Shown here: positions 9,901 to 19,705 of the stretch, piece after piece
Layout of the letters: every line of letters begins with the position of its first letter
Position numbering within the stretch: the first letter of the stretch is position 1
NCBI GenBank assembly: GCA_947646735.1
Contig: CANTFK010000800.1
Location: forward strand, 496,001 to 560,000
From: Peronospora farinosa
Taxonomy: Eukaryota > Oomycota > Peronosporomycetes > Peronosporales > Peronosporaceae
DNA: 64,000 nucleotides
Reading direction: 5' to 3'
Made by a program: the position numbers and the translations under genes
Notes under the pieces: generated by a model
Database searches by the model: none
What the model saw: the letters and a program-made list of their open reading frames with translations, nothing else
What the model was told of the DNA's origin: nothing

Positions 9901-12407
9901 GCGGTAGGGCCAAATTATGCTTGATCAAAGCATCGCGCAGTTTTGGAATGGCACGACGGTTTTGAAACTTTGGGTCCGTCGGCTCATACCAAAGATGTGG
10001 TCCACCTGCCTGGGCTTCAAGCTGACTCGCCGAAATATCCTCCAGGCTCAAGCATGATCCCATCTTCGTCAGCAGCTCACTCAATACGATAAGGTCTACT
10101 GATGCCCAGTTCTCAAGACGCTTGATGAGATACTGGAGGAGGCCTGCTAGTTCCACGTTAGGATATTTGCGATAAAAGCTGCCCGAAAAATTTGCAAGCG
10201 ACGTCAACCAAAGCGATACATGGGTTCCGTCTAACTTCATGGACTTCTGTGGTCTTGATAATTCGCTTACGAGAACAAACGACAGCACATCCATCCCCAA
10301 TGGTGTAACGAACTTGAATGACTCCACCACGGGCTGAATCAAGTTATCATACGACTGAATCTGCCGCAGCATCGTGCGAAATACAATGAGCGGGTTCGAG
10401 TGTGACACATGAGTCAGGCCGCGTGCTGACAGCTTTGCCCGGTCCGCTGTGAGCCGTCGCATGATTCCACGCGTGCTCTGCACTACCTGTGCTTCCTTGA
10501 GACGTAGTTCCGGATACTTATCGTACGCCTCAAACCAATGCAGGTAAATTCTGTAACGCTCATCACACGGCAACGTCTTAATCAAATCCCACACCAAAAA
10601 TGCTGTGCTCGGGTTGCATGCTTGCAGAGACATGGCAGGAAGGAATGTGCCAACCAATAATGACTTTACCTTATCGAAAAGCCCACCATCCTTTTCGTCC
10701 TTTTCAACAGAAGTGCTCGACTTCTTGGAGTGATTGTCGACTAACTTGCCAGCGATACGCAGCAGCTGTGTGAAAAGGAACTCGTCGTGGAACAATTGAG
10801 GGCCGATCATCTCCAAGATAGGAAAAGCTTCGGACACACATTCCTCTAACGTAGCCACACGACGAACATAATGGCTGCTCGTGCTCGTGTGGGGCAATCG
10901 TTTCTCCGTAAGATTCGTCGATCCATCACACTTGCCACTTACAAGCTCGAGACTGCGAGGTGAAAGCGGTGCATAGACATCCTCAATCATCACATTCACA
11001 ACAGCAGAAAGCTCTGTGGTTAGAGGTGTAAACGTAAGAGGATTCACACCTCTCTTTTGAAACCACGAAATCATTTCAAAGGCACGTTCCCGTGCGCCAA
11101 CCTCTAAAAGCCCAATAATCACTCCGTACACCTGGTTGTGTTCGGCATCCTGCTTGCGTTTCTCGGCAGCAGCAGCTGCAGCTTCGTCCTCGCCGTCGAC
11201 CTTCACTGGATCTTTCTTGCCGGCAAGGCTGATCTTGCCGAATGATCCCGCTTTCTCAATCAGCTCTTTTTCATGTTCTACAGACGCTTTCACAATGTCA
11301 CCACGAGACGGCGACAAGTGTGGCAGGAGAGCATCCAATTCAAGCAGACCCTTTTTCAACAGCGTCGCAGCTAGACGATAAAGTGAACGTGGCGTCGTGA
11401 CTCCTTCTATAGCAGGTGGATCACGCTTGTAAAACTGAAACTTGAAACCTATAATGTGAGGCAAGCTGTCGCGCTTGAAAATCTCAAGAAGCTGTGCAAA
11501 GCAGTCGTTCCTTGGGTGCATCTCGTACACGTCTAGTACCAAGTCCAAGACACGGTTTGCGTCCAAGTCAAAGAAACCAATAAGAGCCATCAAGTCGGTC
11601 TTTGTCGCCTCAAGTTGGCTCGTGGTCACTCCAGTGTGCAGCAGACACAGAACCTTGGAGAAACCCTCAGTCTCCTCCCGCAGCAAATTGTACTTGGTCT
11701 GTGTGTACAATGTCTTGGTATTGATGCGCACCATCTTTTTCGTCATCAGCTGGGGCTCAGGTGCAAGCTCTGCATCATGTAGCAGGTCAAACTCGAGCGT
11801 CGCCTTGAGACTCAATAGTGTCAAAAGCTTTTCCTCCCCAATATTCTTCACGAATGCACACAAATTGCGCCACTCTCGTGACTTGTGGCGTTCATGACCA
11901 CGTTCATTGGTCTCCACCTCGTTGCCAATGACCCACAACAAATCCGTCAGTAGATCGCACGCCGTTGGATATTTCGTCTAAAAGAAACAGCATTCATTTG
12001 TTTAGACACTAGATTACCATCAAAAATATTAACGTCACTATATTTGTACCAATTCTGCATCTTTCAACAGTCCCAGCACTTCTTGCTTGGTCAATTTAGC
12101 GTGTAATACGATCCATACGAGCTCATACAGTAATCGAGGTAAATCAGAGGCTAGAAACAAACGGAATTAGTACGTGGTGCTGTAAAGTAACTGTTAAGTA
12201 ACATTATCCCACCGGAATCCGCCTTGTGGCCGGTGAAGTCGTTCAAAGAGCGTGTCAAATGCGCCAATCTACAGACCAAAAGAAAGCGTCAAATCTCGAC
12301 CCAGAGCTACGGTGATGAGACACTTACACGTTAAGACGTCCGGATTCGGTCCAGTGGTGTAGCGCCCGCTCACCGATGAGCGTAAGGTCCATGCGTCCGC
12401 TCTCCAT
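6920..12407 (-). CDS. THO2: THO complex subunit 2
   Basis: Five exons: 12328-12407, 12213-12268, 12050-12150, 7137-11977 and 6920-7058, totalling 1738 residues from the Met at 12407. Exons 2-4 give SASDLPRLLYELVW and GLLKDAEL, typical of the THOC2 N-terminus. The large exon carries the THO2 core (for example AGKLVDNHS, LIQPVVESFKFVTPLGMDVL) and a long, highly charged C-terminal region rich in Arg, Glu, Ser and Asp. A short last exon after a 78-bp intron adds an Arg/Gly/Asn-rich tail of about 45 residues (RRGG, RRGN, NRRRDRN) before the stop at 6920. THO2 is the scaffold of the nuclear THO/TREX complex coupling transcription to mRNA export. The basic tail probably binds RNA. Mets at 12392 and 12506 are alternative starts. 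Confidence 0.9.
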
Positions 12408-12579
12408 CCTTGTTTTGGACCAGACGTTGGGTGTGTGCGATCCTAATATTGTGTTTGTTACTTCAAATGTAAAACGGATGGTAAAATATTGTGGACCGAT
12501 ACACATTGTTGCACCAGCCCGTAAAGTTGCGGAAAAAAGAAGAGCTTTATTTTGGGAGAATTTATATTACGACTACTGC

Positions 12580-13383
12580 TTAGTATAGTCCAGTACCATA
12601 CAGTAAATACTGTGAGCAAAAGAAAATCGTGAGCTGTTGCGAGATAAAGGCAAACACATACAGCAGGATGACAGAGGCGTAGATGGCTACAACTGCTACA
12701 ACCATCATCATGTCGAGGTTGTAGTAAATACTCAGCAAGTGACCAGTGGTAGCACTTGCTTCAGGTTCATTCCGCAGAGCCATGACAATGACGTTTTGCA
12801 ATGACCAGATGAACATGAGCACTGCAAATGCACCAGGAATACCCGTTGCTAGCAGCTTCACGCCACCAAAATAGAGCTGTGCATACATTCCATAGAGTCC
12901 TTCTGCCTGTTGCATATGGATCGATGGACTGTAGACCATTAGATGCTCATCACGTGGTGAGATAAAGTTGTAAAGTGCGCAGTCCAATTGCAACAAATGC
13001 TGCAACGTCCATAATTCGATACGTCGAAACTTGGTACCCCATGCAGCTACAAGGGACTGCAATACTTTCCCCATTGAAAGCGTGAAGACGCAGATGATGG
13101 CAACGACGGAGAAGATGAAATTAGCGGTATGAAACAGCAGTGTCTTGTACGTCAGGAGTTTGAACGGCACAGACAGGACCAACCAGATCAACAGACACTC
13201 TTTGGAGCACATCGAGTCCAGACGTTCGTAGAAGGAGGGCTGACATTGTTCAACGTCGTCGTCGTGTTCGGACTCGACGTCAATCATAGACACGTCAAAG
13301 GTTCCGTATCCATCGGTCACGACAGATCCCAAGTCGCTCGATAACTTGATTAGTTTTGGATGAAAAGTCTCCTGAGTAGCCAT
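12580..13383 (-). CDS. Multi-pass membrane protein, unknown function
   Basis: Intronless, 267 residues. An acidic N-terminal region (SEHDDDVEQ) precedes four to six hydrophobic segments: LLIWLVLSVPFKLL, ANFIFSVVAIICVFTL, VKLLATGIPGAFAVLMFIW, MMVVAVVAIYASVILLYVF and a short last one near the C-terminus. A cytosolic-looking loop between them has RRIELWTLQHLLQLDC. I recognise no family motif, and the protein may be specific to oomycetes. The start at 13383 is the first Met. A further in-frame ORF upstream (to 13486) lies in another frame and is not joined. The gene is divergent from the PPME1 gene across a 400-bp spacer. Confidence 0.7.
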   Translation of the reverse strand: MATQETFHPKLIKLSSDLGSVVTDGYGTFDVSMIDVESEHDDDVEQCQPSFYERLDSMCSKECLLIWLVLSVPFKLLTYKTLLFHTANFIFSVVAIICVFTLSMGKVLQSLVAAWGTKFRRIELWTLQHLLQLDCALYNFISPRDEHLMVYSPSIHMQQAEGLYGMYAQLYFGGVKLLATGIPGAFAVLMFIWSLQNVIVMALRNEPEASATTGHLLSIYYNLDMMMVVAVVAIYASVILLYVFAFISQQLTIFFCSQYLLYGTGLY

Positions 13384-13784
13384 GAAAAGCTATTATTACT
13401 CGACGTCGTTCTGTTCTCGTTGTGTTACGAGCTGCATAGAGATGGAGGTAGTTGACGATCGACTGAGATTCCTCCTCCTCTCCCACAAATTATGCCAGGT
13501 GGTGCATGAGTCATAAGTATTTTTTATCAGATGCGTATTAACTCAAGGCACCGCAGTATAAACACTATTTTATGACTACGAATAGAGCTACGCGGTATTT
13601 TTTATAGAGGCGGGTCGTTTTCCATGCAGACCTTCCTAAAATTTTAGAGTTGGAATCATATGGAATAGAGTGCTGTAACAAGAAAGAAAAGGTTAAGTAA
13701 AAAAAGAATAAACACGTTTATACGTTCTAACATGAAAATGCATTTATACGTTTTTAAAGAAGATCGATCATTTCGAGACATAAA
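13384..13784. other. Divergent promoter region
   Basis: AT-rich spacer of about 400 bp between the membrane-protein gene (-) and the methylesterase gene (+). Both promoters must lie here. No additional exon or RNA gene is recognisable. Confidence 0.5.
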
Positions 13785-15173
13785 ATGACAAATTCAAGGT
13801 ACGATGACGTCTGGATCAAGTATTTCGACTCAAAGGAAGACGTCGCACTATCGAATGGCGACGTACGTTACTTGTTTCTATATAAAAATATAGTTCTTTT
13901 ACGTCTTGACGATATTTTGGTCTGTTTTGGTCGGGGGGTTTCTCGTAAATTGAAGACATTTCGAATGTATCATGCAGGTTCTCAAGGTCCACACGTGATA
14001 CTACTGCATGGTGGAGGTTGTACCTCTATGACGTGGTGTCTTGTGACGGTATACAAACTCAAGTAATAAAGGATTCGATTCAATATGAGAAGATGAGACT
14101 GATACTATATTGTCTCACTAGACGATGCTGAAGGAGACGTGTACGGTCCATGCTTTCGATTTGCGAGGTCACGGCCAGACGAACACAAGTGCCGACGACG
14201 ATCTGTCTATGGATACACTGGTTCAAGATACATTGGTCATGCTGGACCATATTGTTCCTCCTCCAATGGTTACAAAGGTCGATGGAGATGCTGAGTCAGA
14301 GATCCCACAGACCATTCTCGTTGGTCATAGGTGAGAAAAAATGCCTCTCACGTCAGTGTTTCTTCAGTAGACACGATTTACTTGATGTTGTTTGTAGTTT
14401 AGGGGGTGCACTTGGAGTTCGTGTTGCTGCAACGGGCAAAGTACCGTCCCTTGTGGGTGTCATGGTGATTGATGTGGTGGAGGGCACAGCCATGGCATCG
14501 CTAAAGCACATGGGCGCCATCCTCGAAAGGCGTCCGTCTCATTTCCACTCATACGAAGATGCCATCCACTGGGCGCTGCATAGCGGTACCGTTTATAATC
14601 CGGAAGCTGTCAAAATATCTTTGCCGTCCCAGCTGAAGCAGCTCGAAGATGGCTCGGTGGTGTGGAAGACGGACCTGGCTAGCAGTGCGCAGTACTGGAA
14701 AGGTAGGTAGTCTAGTTCGGTTATCGGTTGTAGAGCGTGTTTGTTTACCTCTTGTGCTATCTATAGACTGGTTTGTTGGCCTCTCGAAGCAGTTTTTATC
14801 GCTGAAGGAAGCAAAGGTGTTGGTGTTGGCAGGTGAGAATGTGTTGATGTTTTCGACGACAAAGAAGTGTGTCTGCTAATGTTGTTGTACCAACGCGTTA
14901 GGATCTGATCGCCTAGACACGGAGCTCATGCGCGGCCAAATGATGGGCAAATTCGAGATGAGACTGATGTATTCATCAGGTCATGCGATACAGGAAGATT
15001 GTCCCCACGAGATGGCGAACGCCATTATTGAATTTTGCGGCCGCTGCGCACGTGTTATAAGCGGAAACATCTTTGGTCCCAACGGAGTACCCGTACAGCC
15101 TACCAAGGATTCACGCTTGGCGGAACGGCTTGCGAAAGCGCGTGCAATGATACCGAAGGAGGGCGATCATTAG
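13785..15173 (+). CDS. PPME1: Protein phosphatase methylesterase 1
   Basis: Six exons: 13785-13862, 13956-14048, 14122-14330, 14398-14702, 14767-14832 and 14902-15173, joining in frame to 340 residues. Removes the C-terminal methyl ester from the PP2A catalytic subunit. Visible alpha/beta-hydrolase elements: TFRMYHAGSQGP then LLHGGGCTSMTW (oxyanion loop), FDLRGHGQTN, the nucleophile elbow VGHSLGG (its Ser codon is split by intron 3), the acidic residue in LAGSDRLDTELMRGQM and the catalytic His in SSGHAIQEDCP. The QM..GKFEM segment after the Asp matches the animal enzyme closely. The N-terminus is shorter than the human protein (386 residues), so an upstream exon is possible. Introns are 67-93 bp. 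Confidence 0.9.
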
Positions 15174-15288
15174 CAGAAAAAGGTCGAGGCATTGTGTCTT
15201 CTGTGTAATTATTGACCTCATGAGGGGATACAAGTATAGTAGGCAGATGTCTATGAGTAAAAGCTCTTCTAACTAAAAGCACAATGCG

Positions 15289-16389
15289 TTAAACGTTTTC
15301 ACCGACAAAATGCCGGCCACCTGCGTGCATTATCTGCGAACTCTTCGTGTCGATGGCAACTTCTTGCGCGTAGTCCTCTGATGTGGATTGACATTGCTTC
15401 TTGGCGACGGGTTTGATTGCAAACCTGCTGTCACCGTATACGAAGACTGAGCTTACCACCATCAGTACTCCGAAATAGAAGGAGAGCGTGGCTGTCTGGT
15501 TAAACATGTAGTTGGAGATGACGCACGAGAAGATAAGCGAGAAGGACGTGCCAAAGTTCTTGACAATGTTGTCCGAATAGCGCACGACAGCGGCGATTGT
15601 AAGTCCACCGACAGCCTGGAGGAAGATGACTGCAAAGACTGCCGGGTGGAAGCCGTAGAAAAGCCCATGCGTCCACACTTCGCCCATATTGCGCACGAGA
15701 TCCAAAGCAGCGACACCCACTGAGACGGCAGACAACTGCAAGTTTCGTGTCCAAAGCGGATCCAACGTCTGTTGAGTCGTGACAGGCTTGTGCGCCTTCA
15801 TGACGCGTTCAAAATAGGCTGCTGCAAGTCCCGAATTGATTGCCAGTCCAATCATAATGCAAATACCAACGAATCTCTTACTGCTGCTTGCTTCAACCGT
15901 GTGATTCGATCCGCTCGGTAGCCTCGAGTAGGAACAGATAGCTACACCAGCCATAAGTGCCAGCATGGCATACCACTGGACGATACTAAAATGACGATGC
16001 AATATCACACTCATAAACATGGCGGTAGTAATGATCTTGAGCTGGTAAACAATTTGGTACGTGGCTACATCCACGTAATCGTAAGCCACAAGTGCAAACA
16101 TATTTTGCAGCGCGTAGAGGAAGGCAAGCACTATCATTTTTGAGAGTCCTTTTTTGTCCGCAAATACTTCAATTTGCAATGTACGAATGGATGCCTTCAC
16201 GTTTCCATGCTTAAACTTAAGAAGCACAAGACAGCACAGGACGAATTTAAGTATCTCCACTAGTAACACTACAAAACCTGGTCGGTACTTGGGTCCAGTC
16301 GTGGCACGCGAATACTTGGATACGATCGATAACGCTGTGTTTTGTAACACAAGCATTACAAAACTTACTTGTTTGCGAGAGATCCTCAT
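15289..16389 (-). CDS. Nucleotide-sugar transporter, SLC35A family (1 of 2)
   Basis: Intronless, 366 residues, about ten hydrophobic segments. Characteristic family stretches include the N-terminal VLQNTALSIVSKYSR, then ILKFVLCCLVLL, ALQNMFALVAYDYVDVATYQIVYQLKIITTA and, near the C-terminus, QAVGGLTIAAVVRYSDNIVKN followed by FGTSFSLIFSCVIS. These are the substrate-translocation helices shared by UDP-galactose, UDP-GlcNAc and CMP-sialate carriers. Expected location: Golgi or ER membrane, exchanging a nucleotide sugar for the nucleoside monophosphate. The substrate cannot be read from the sequence. The tail is hydrophilic and ends HAGGRHFVGENV. A more diverged paralogue lies at 21957-23261. Confidence 0.88.
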   Translation of the reverse strand: MRISRKQVSFVMLVLQNTALSIVSKYSRATTGPKYRPGFVVLLVEILKFVLCCLVLLKFKHGNVKASIRTLQIEVFADKKGLSKMIVLAFLYALQNMFALVAYDYVDVATYQIVYQLKIITTAMFMSVILHRHFSIVQWYAMLALMAGVAICSYSRLPSGSNHTVEASSSKRFVGICIMIGLAINSGLAAAYFERVMKAHKPVTTQQTLDPLWTRNLQLSAVSVGVAALDLVRNMGEVWTHGLFYGFHPAVFAVIFLQAVGGLTIAAVVRYSDNIVKNFGTSFSLIFSCVISNYMFNQTATLSFYFGVLMVVSSVFVYGDSRFAIKPVAKKQCQSTSEDYAQEVAIDTKSSQIMHAGGRHFVGENV

Positions 16390-16618
16390 GGTCGTAGACG
16401 AAAGAAGGGGAAAAGAGAAGATGAAGAATGAGCATCTTCGAGTCTACCTATTGTTACCTATGGTTCGAAATATATATTTCTAAATGACAGTGGTACGTTT
16501 TTTTAGAAACAAAAAATAAGACGGACGTTTTCGGACTGACCTAAAGTACGTAACGTCTCTTATTAGTGATATTTATCTCTTACGGGGGATTTATCTCTTT
16601 ATCGTTCTAGTAAAGGGG

Positions 16619-17561
16619 ATGGCGTCTGGTTTTGGCGAGGTTGGTTGATTTCGTTTGTGCATCTGTATGGAAGCTAATACTAAGCTACGAAATATACAAA
16701 ATTGATGTCTATATGATTACTGTTCTAGTTAGTATTAGTGGCGGGGGATAGTCACATTCCAAATCGAGCTTCCGAGGTTTCAGAAAAGTTTCAAAAAATG
16801 CTGGTACGATATCGTACGTCAGTGATTCAAGGTTTTCTCTACGATCAACAATGTTGTTGTTGTATGGAATAGGTGCCGAATAAAATGCAGCACGTTTTGT
16901 GCACGGGAAATTTGGTGACAAAGGAGCAATTTGAGGAGCTGCGGAATCTAGCGCCCAATGTTCATGTGGTAGCAGGAGACTGCGATCAAGTATGAAAGAA
17001 CTGGGGCTTAGCTATGGATTTTATGAGGCTGTTTGGACTAATGACTGTGTCTTGCAGGAAGGAGTTTATCCAGATACAAAGGTCATTACGATCGGTCAGT
17101 TTCGGATCGGCCTTTGTCATGGACATCAGATTGTTCCATGGGGCGACCAGCATAGTCTTGCAGCTTTACAGCGAAAGGTACGTGTTTCATATGTACTTTT
17201 GATGAGCTTCTTGATGCTGAATCGTGTACTTGTTTTACAACGTTTTTCAGATGAATGTAGACATTCTCATTACTGGTCACACTCATATGTGAGTGTCGCA
17301 ACGCTATCGAGAGAATGCTTGGGCAGCACTAATAGTTTTGTCACTTGTTCCGTTGATTGTAGATCGCATATTCGGACGGAACAGGGCAAGTGGTTTGTAA
17401 ATCCTGGATCTATCACGGGTGCGTTCAGCAGCTTGTCCAGTGACGTAGTACCGAGCTTCATGCTTATGGCGTTGCAGGGGCCTAAGGTTGTTGCCTTCCT
17501 CTATGAGCTTAAGGGCGACAACGTTGTCGTATCCAAAAGTGAGTTCACTAAGGAAACGTAA
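16619..17561 (+). CDS. VPS29: VPS29 retromer subunit
   Basis: Six exons: 16619-16639, 16729-16803, 16873-16989, 17058-17177, 17251-17288 and 17363-17561, giving 189 residues (human VPS29 has 182). The tiny first exon encodes MASGFGE, and the next begins LVLVAGDSHIPNR, the metallophosphoesterase-fold N-terminus. Later pieces are VLCTGNLVTKEQFEEL, VVAGDCDQ, GLCHGHQIVPWGD, VDILITGHTH and WFVNPGSITGAFS, all diagnostic. The fold is a phosphoesterase, but VPS29 acts mainly as a scaffold within endosomal retromer (VPS26-VPS35-VPS29). The donor of exon 1 (GTTGGT) is weaker than the rest, so the exact start is the least certain part. The final intron splits the Ile codon after GHTH. Confidence 0.9.
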
Positions 17562-17737
17562 TTTTTCCTCTTTGCGTGATGGCAGTCAAGCATCAATAAA
17601 CATCATTGTTTTGTGTATACTGCTGCTATTTCTCTCTCGTGTTCGACGGGGACCATTGCGCTGCAAAAGTCCGGGTATCATTCCTGTGTCACTAATATGC
17701 TACACTTCATGGTGCTGAAAAAAATGTCAGCAAGTCA

Positions 17738-19705
17738 CTAAGACAGATTAAACTCTGCTTCAAAGTCCTCAAAGAACACAGCTGGGTCGATGATCACGGG
17801 ATTTGTCACCCGCGGTAGCACGCTCACCTTGTAGGACTCGTAGCGCCGCCACATTTCAAAACCGCGCAACGTATGCTCCATCTCCTTCAGCAGATGCTTG
17901 CACATTGCCGCATCTTTACTGCTATTGCCGTTCAGGTTGCAAGTTGGGTCGATCGGTGGAGTAAGACCGTTCTCCCGTGACTCAGGTGAACGTCCAGGTG
18001 TAAACAACTCCGAGTAAAATGACTGCAACTTGCGGTGCTGCAACCGGTAAACGGTCAGGTGTACTACGGCGGCCATCTTGCAGCCTAATGCAGCTAGCCG
18101 CATGCTGCCAGCACTTTGAAAAGCGCGGATGGTGCTCTCAATTAGCGAAGACGTTTGTGAAAGCGTCGTGACGCAGTTTTCACCGAACGTGCGCGCGTGT
18201 TGAACATCACCCTTTTCCTGGTACGCCATCTTAACTTCCTGCAGTTTAAGTGCATACTCGAAAAACTTGGCACCTGAGCGCAAATAGTATTTGCCCTGAG
18301 TGACATGTCCTCCACTGCCACGTTCGCTTGATCCACGGCGGTTTCCCTCGTGCTTTAGTTTTCGTGCCTCGTTCATAAGTTTCGCCGACTCAAGTCGCAA
18401 ATTTTGTGCATCACTTCCGGGTGAGAATGTGATTGTGAAATGTCCAACGAAAGGGGTAAGAGCTTGTGATAAAGGTTCCTTCTTCACCTCTTCGAGTGGC
18501 AGCTTCACCTCTTCGAGTGGCAGCTTCACCTCTTCGAGTGGCTGCTTCACCTCTATAAGTGGCTGCTTCACCTCTTCTGCCTTTACATCCTTTTCCATTT
18601 TCAGTGACCGCTCCTGCTTCTCCTCGTCCTCTTTTGATGTTTCACCACTCAGCTTCTTTTTACAAATTTCACACATTGCCGGTGCACTTGGTGCAACTGG
18701 AGCTGTAGGTTGTGTCGGTGGTGTAAGATGATTGGCGGACCCATTTGACAAAAGAGGAATCGACTTATCTGTGAAGGCATCTCTTGAGTCCGATGCAAGC
18801 GTCTTGCTTTTGCTGCTGGCTTTGCTCGGCTTGCTGGAATTACTTTGCTCGCTTAACCTGCTTGACTTGCTCATTTTGCTTGACTTGCTGGACTTGCTTG
18901 ACTTAGTTGTTTTACTGGAGGAAGCATCATGGGATAAAGTACCACCCGATTCCACAGAAGGAGGTTCCTTCCATGTCACGCGTTCTACTTCTCCTGCGGT
19001 AAGTCTCCGTCGAAACTCATCGTGCCGCGACGATGAGTCATCTTTAAATGCGTCTACTAGTGTATCACTATTACTTCCGTGTCGTACACTAAGCAAGCAG
19101 TCTCGTACGTACGTTGACATTTGCTTGTAGTACTCCGAGTCTGGACGATGTCGCTTCCGCGCCCGAACCGCTTTAATCGGGTAAGTTGGTGCGTCCTTGT
19201 TAAAACTCTTCACATCATTAGTCATTGACAAAGATTCAATATGTATAGGAGGCGTTGCGACAGTAGGTTCCTCCTCAATCTCCATTGCAGTCTCCCCTCG
19301 GTCTTGATTGTCATCGTCGCTGTCCGCAACTGATAACAAACTTTCATCATCCGAGTCGTGGTCACCATCAGATGCGACACCTCCTTCAGCTGGAAGTACC
19401 TTACCCCGTGAGAGAGCAGTCGGGAATCGAAGCTGCTTTCCTCTTCCTACAGTAGCCGGCATCACCTCTACCGCCATTGGCTGCGGCGTGACGCTTTGAC
19501 TAACGTTCAAATCATCATCATCTTCTTGCTCGTATTCCGACGACAGCGGTGTGGATGATTCCACATCAGATGAGGCTACAGAATTACTGGATTGAGACTC
19601 GACACCAACTCGGCTACCAGTTCGACAATGCAACGCCGCCTCTTTGCTAGAAATGGTGCGACTCGGTGCATTTTTCTTCGACGACACAAACTTCCGCTTG
19701 GCCAT
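17738..19705 (-). CDS. AF4/AFF C-terminal-homology-domain protein
   Basis: Intronless, 655 residues. Residues 1-330 are disordered, with acidic clusters, a basic patch RARKRHRP and a run of SSK/KSSK repeats. A CEICKKK pair of cysteines precedes a minisatellite-coded run of (V/I)EVKLPLE-like repeats around residues 385-410. From about residue 430 the chain becomes helical: LESAKLMNEARKLKHEGNR, KFFEYALKLQE, then SMRLAALGCKMAAVVHLTVY with RLQHRKLQSFYSELF, and finally LRGFEMWRRYESY. This order matches the C-terminal homology domain of AFF4/AF4 ([37 protein letters not shown]), which mediates AFF dimerisation in super elongation complexes. Expected to be nuclear and linked to transcription elongation. 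That role is inferred from the domain alone. Confidence 0.68.
   Translation of the reverse strand: MAKRKFVSSKKNAPSRTISSKEAALHCRTGSRVGVESQSSNSVASSDVESSTPLSSEYEQEDDDDLNVSQSVTPQPMAVEVMPATVGRGKQLRFPTALSRGKVLPAEGGVASDGDHDSDDESLLSVADSDDDNQDRGETAMEIEEEPTVATPPIHIESLSMTNDVKSFNKDAPTYPIKAVRARKRHRPDSEYYKQMSTYVRDCLLSVRHGSNSDTLVDAFKDDSSSRHDEFRRRLTAGEVERVTWKEPPSVESGGTLSHDASSSKTTKSSKSSKSSKMSKSSRLSEQSNSSKPSKASSKSKTLASDSRDAFTDKSIPLLSNGSANHLTPPTQPTAPVAPSAPAMCEICKKKLSGETSKEDEEKQERSLKMEKDVKAEEVKQPLIEVKQPLEEVKLPLEEVKLPLEEVKKEPLSQALTPFVGHFTITFSPGSDAQNLRLESAKLMNEARKLKHEGNRRGSSERGSGGHVTQGKYYLRSGAKFFEYALKLQEVKMAYQEKGDVQHARTFGENCVTTLSQTSSLIESTIRAFQSAGSMRLAALGCKMAAVVHLTVYRLQHRKLQSFYSELFTPGRSPESRENGLTPPIDPTCNLNGNSSKDAAMCKHLLKEMEHTLRGFEMWRRYESYKVSVLPRVTNPVIIDPAVFFEDFEAEFNLS
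18484..18576. repeat. Coding minisatellite (24-27 bp) in the AF4-like gene
   Basis: Four to five head-to-tail copies of cttcacctcttcgagtggcag and close variants encode repeated EVK(L/Q)PLE units on the minus strand. A second low-complexity coding block at about 18836-18915 (cttgctgga/cttgctcat units) encodes the Ser-Lys repeats. Both keep frame. Confidence 0.85.

Noticed and set aside
13295..13486. Upstream minus-strand ORF before the membrane-protein gene
   Set aside because: Different frame, rich in Arg and short. More likely 5' UTR or shadow.
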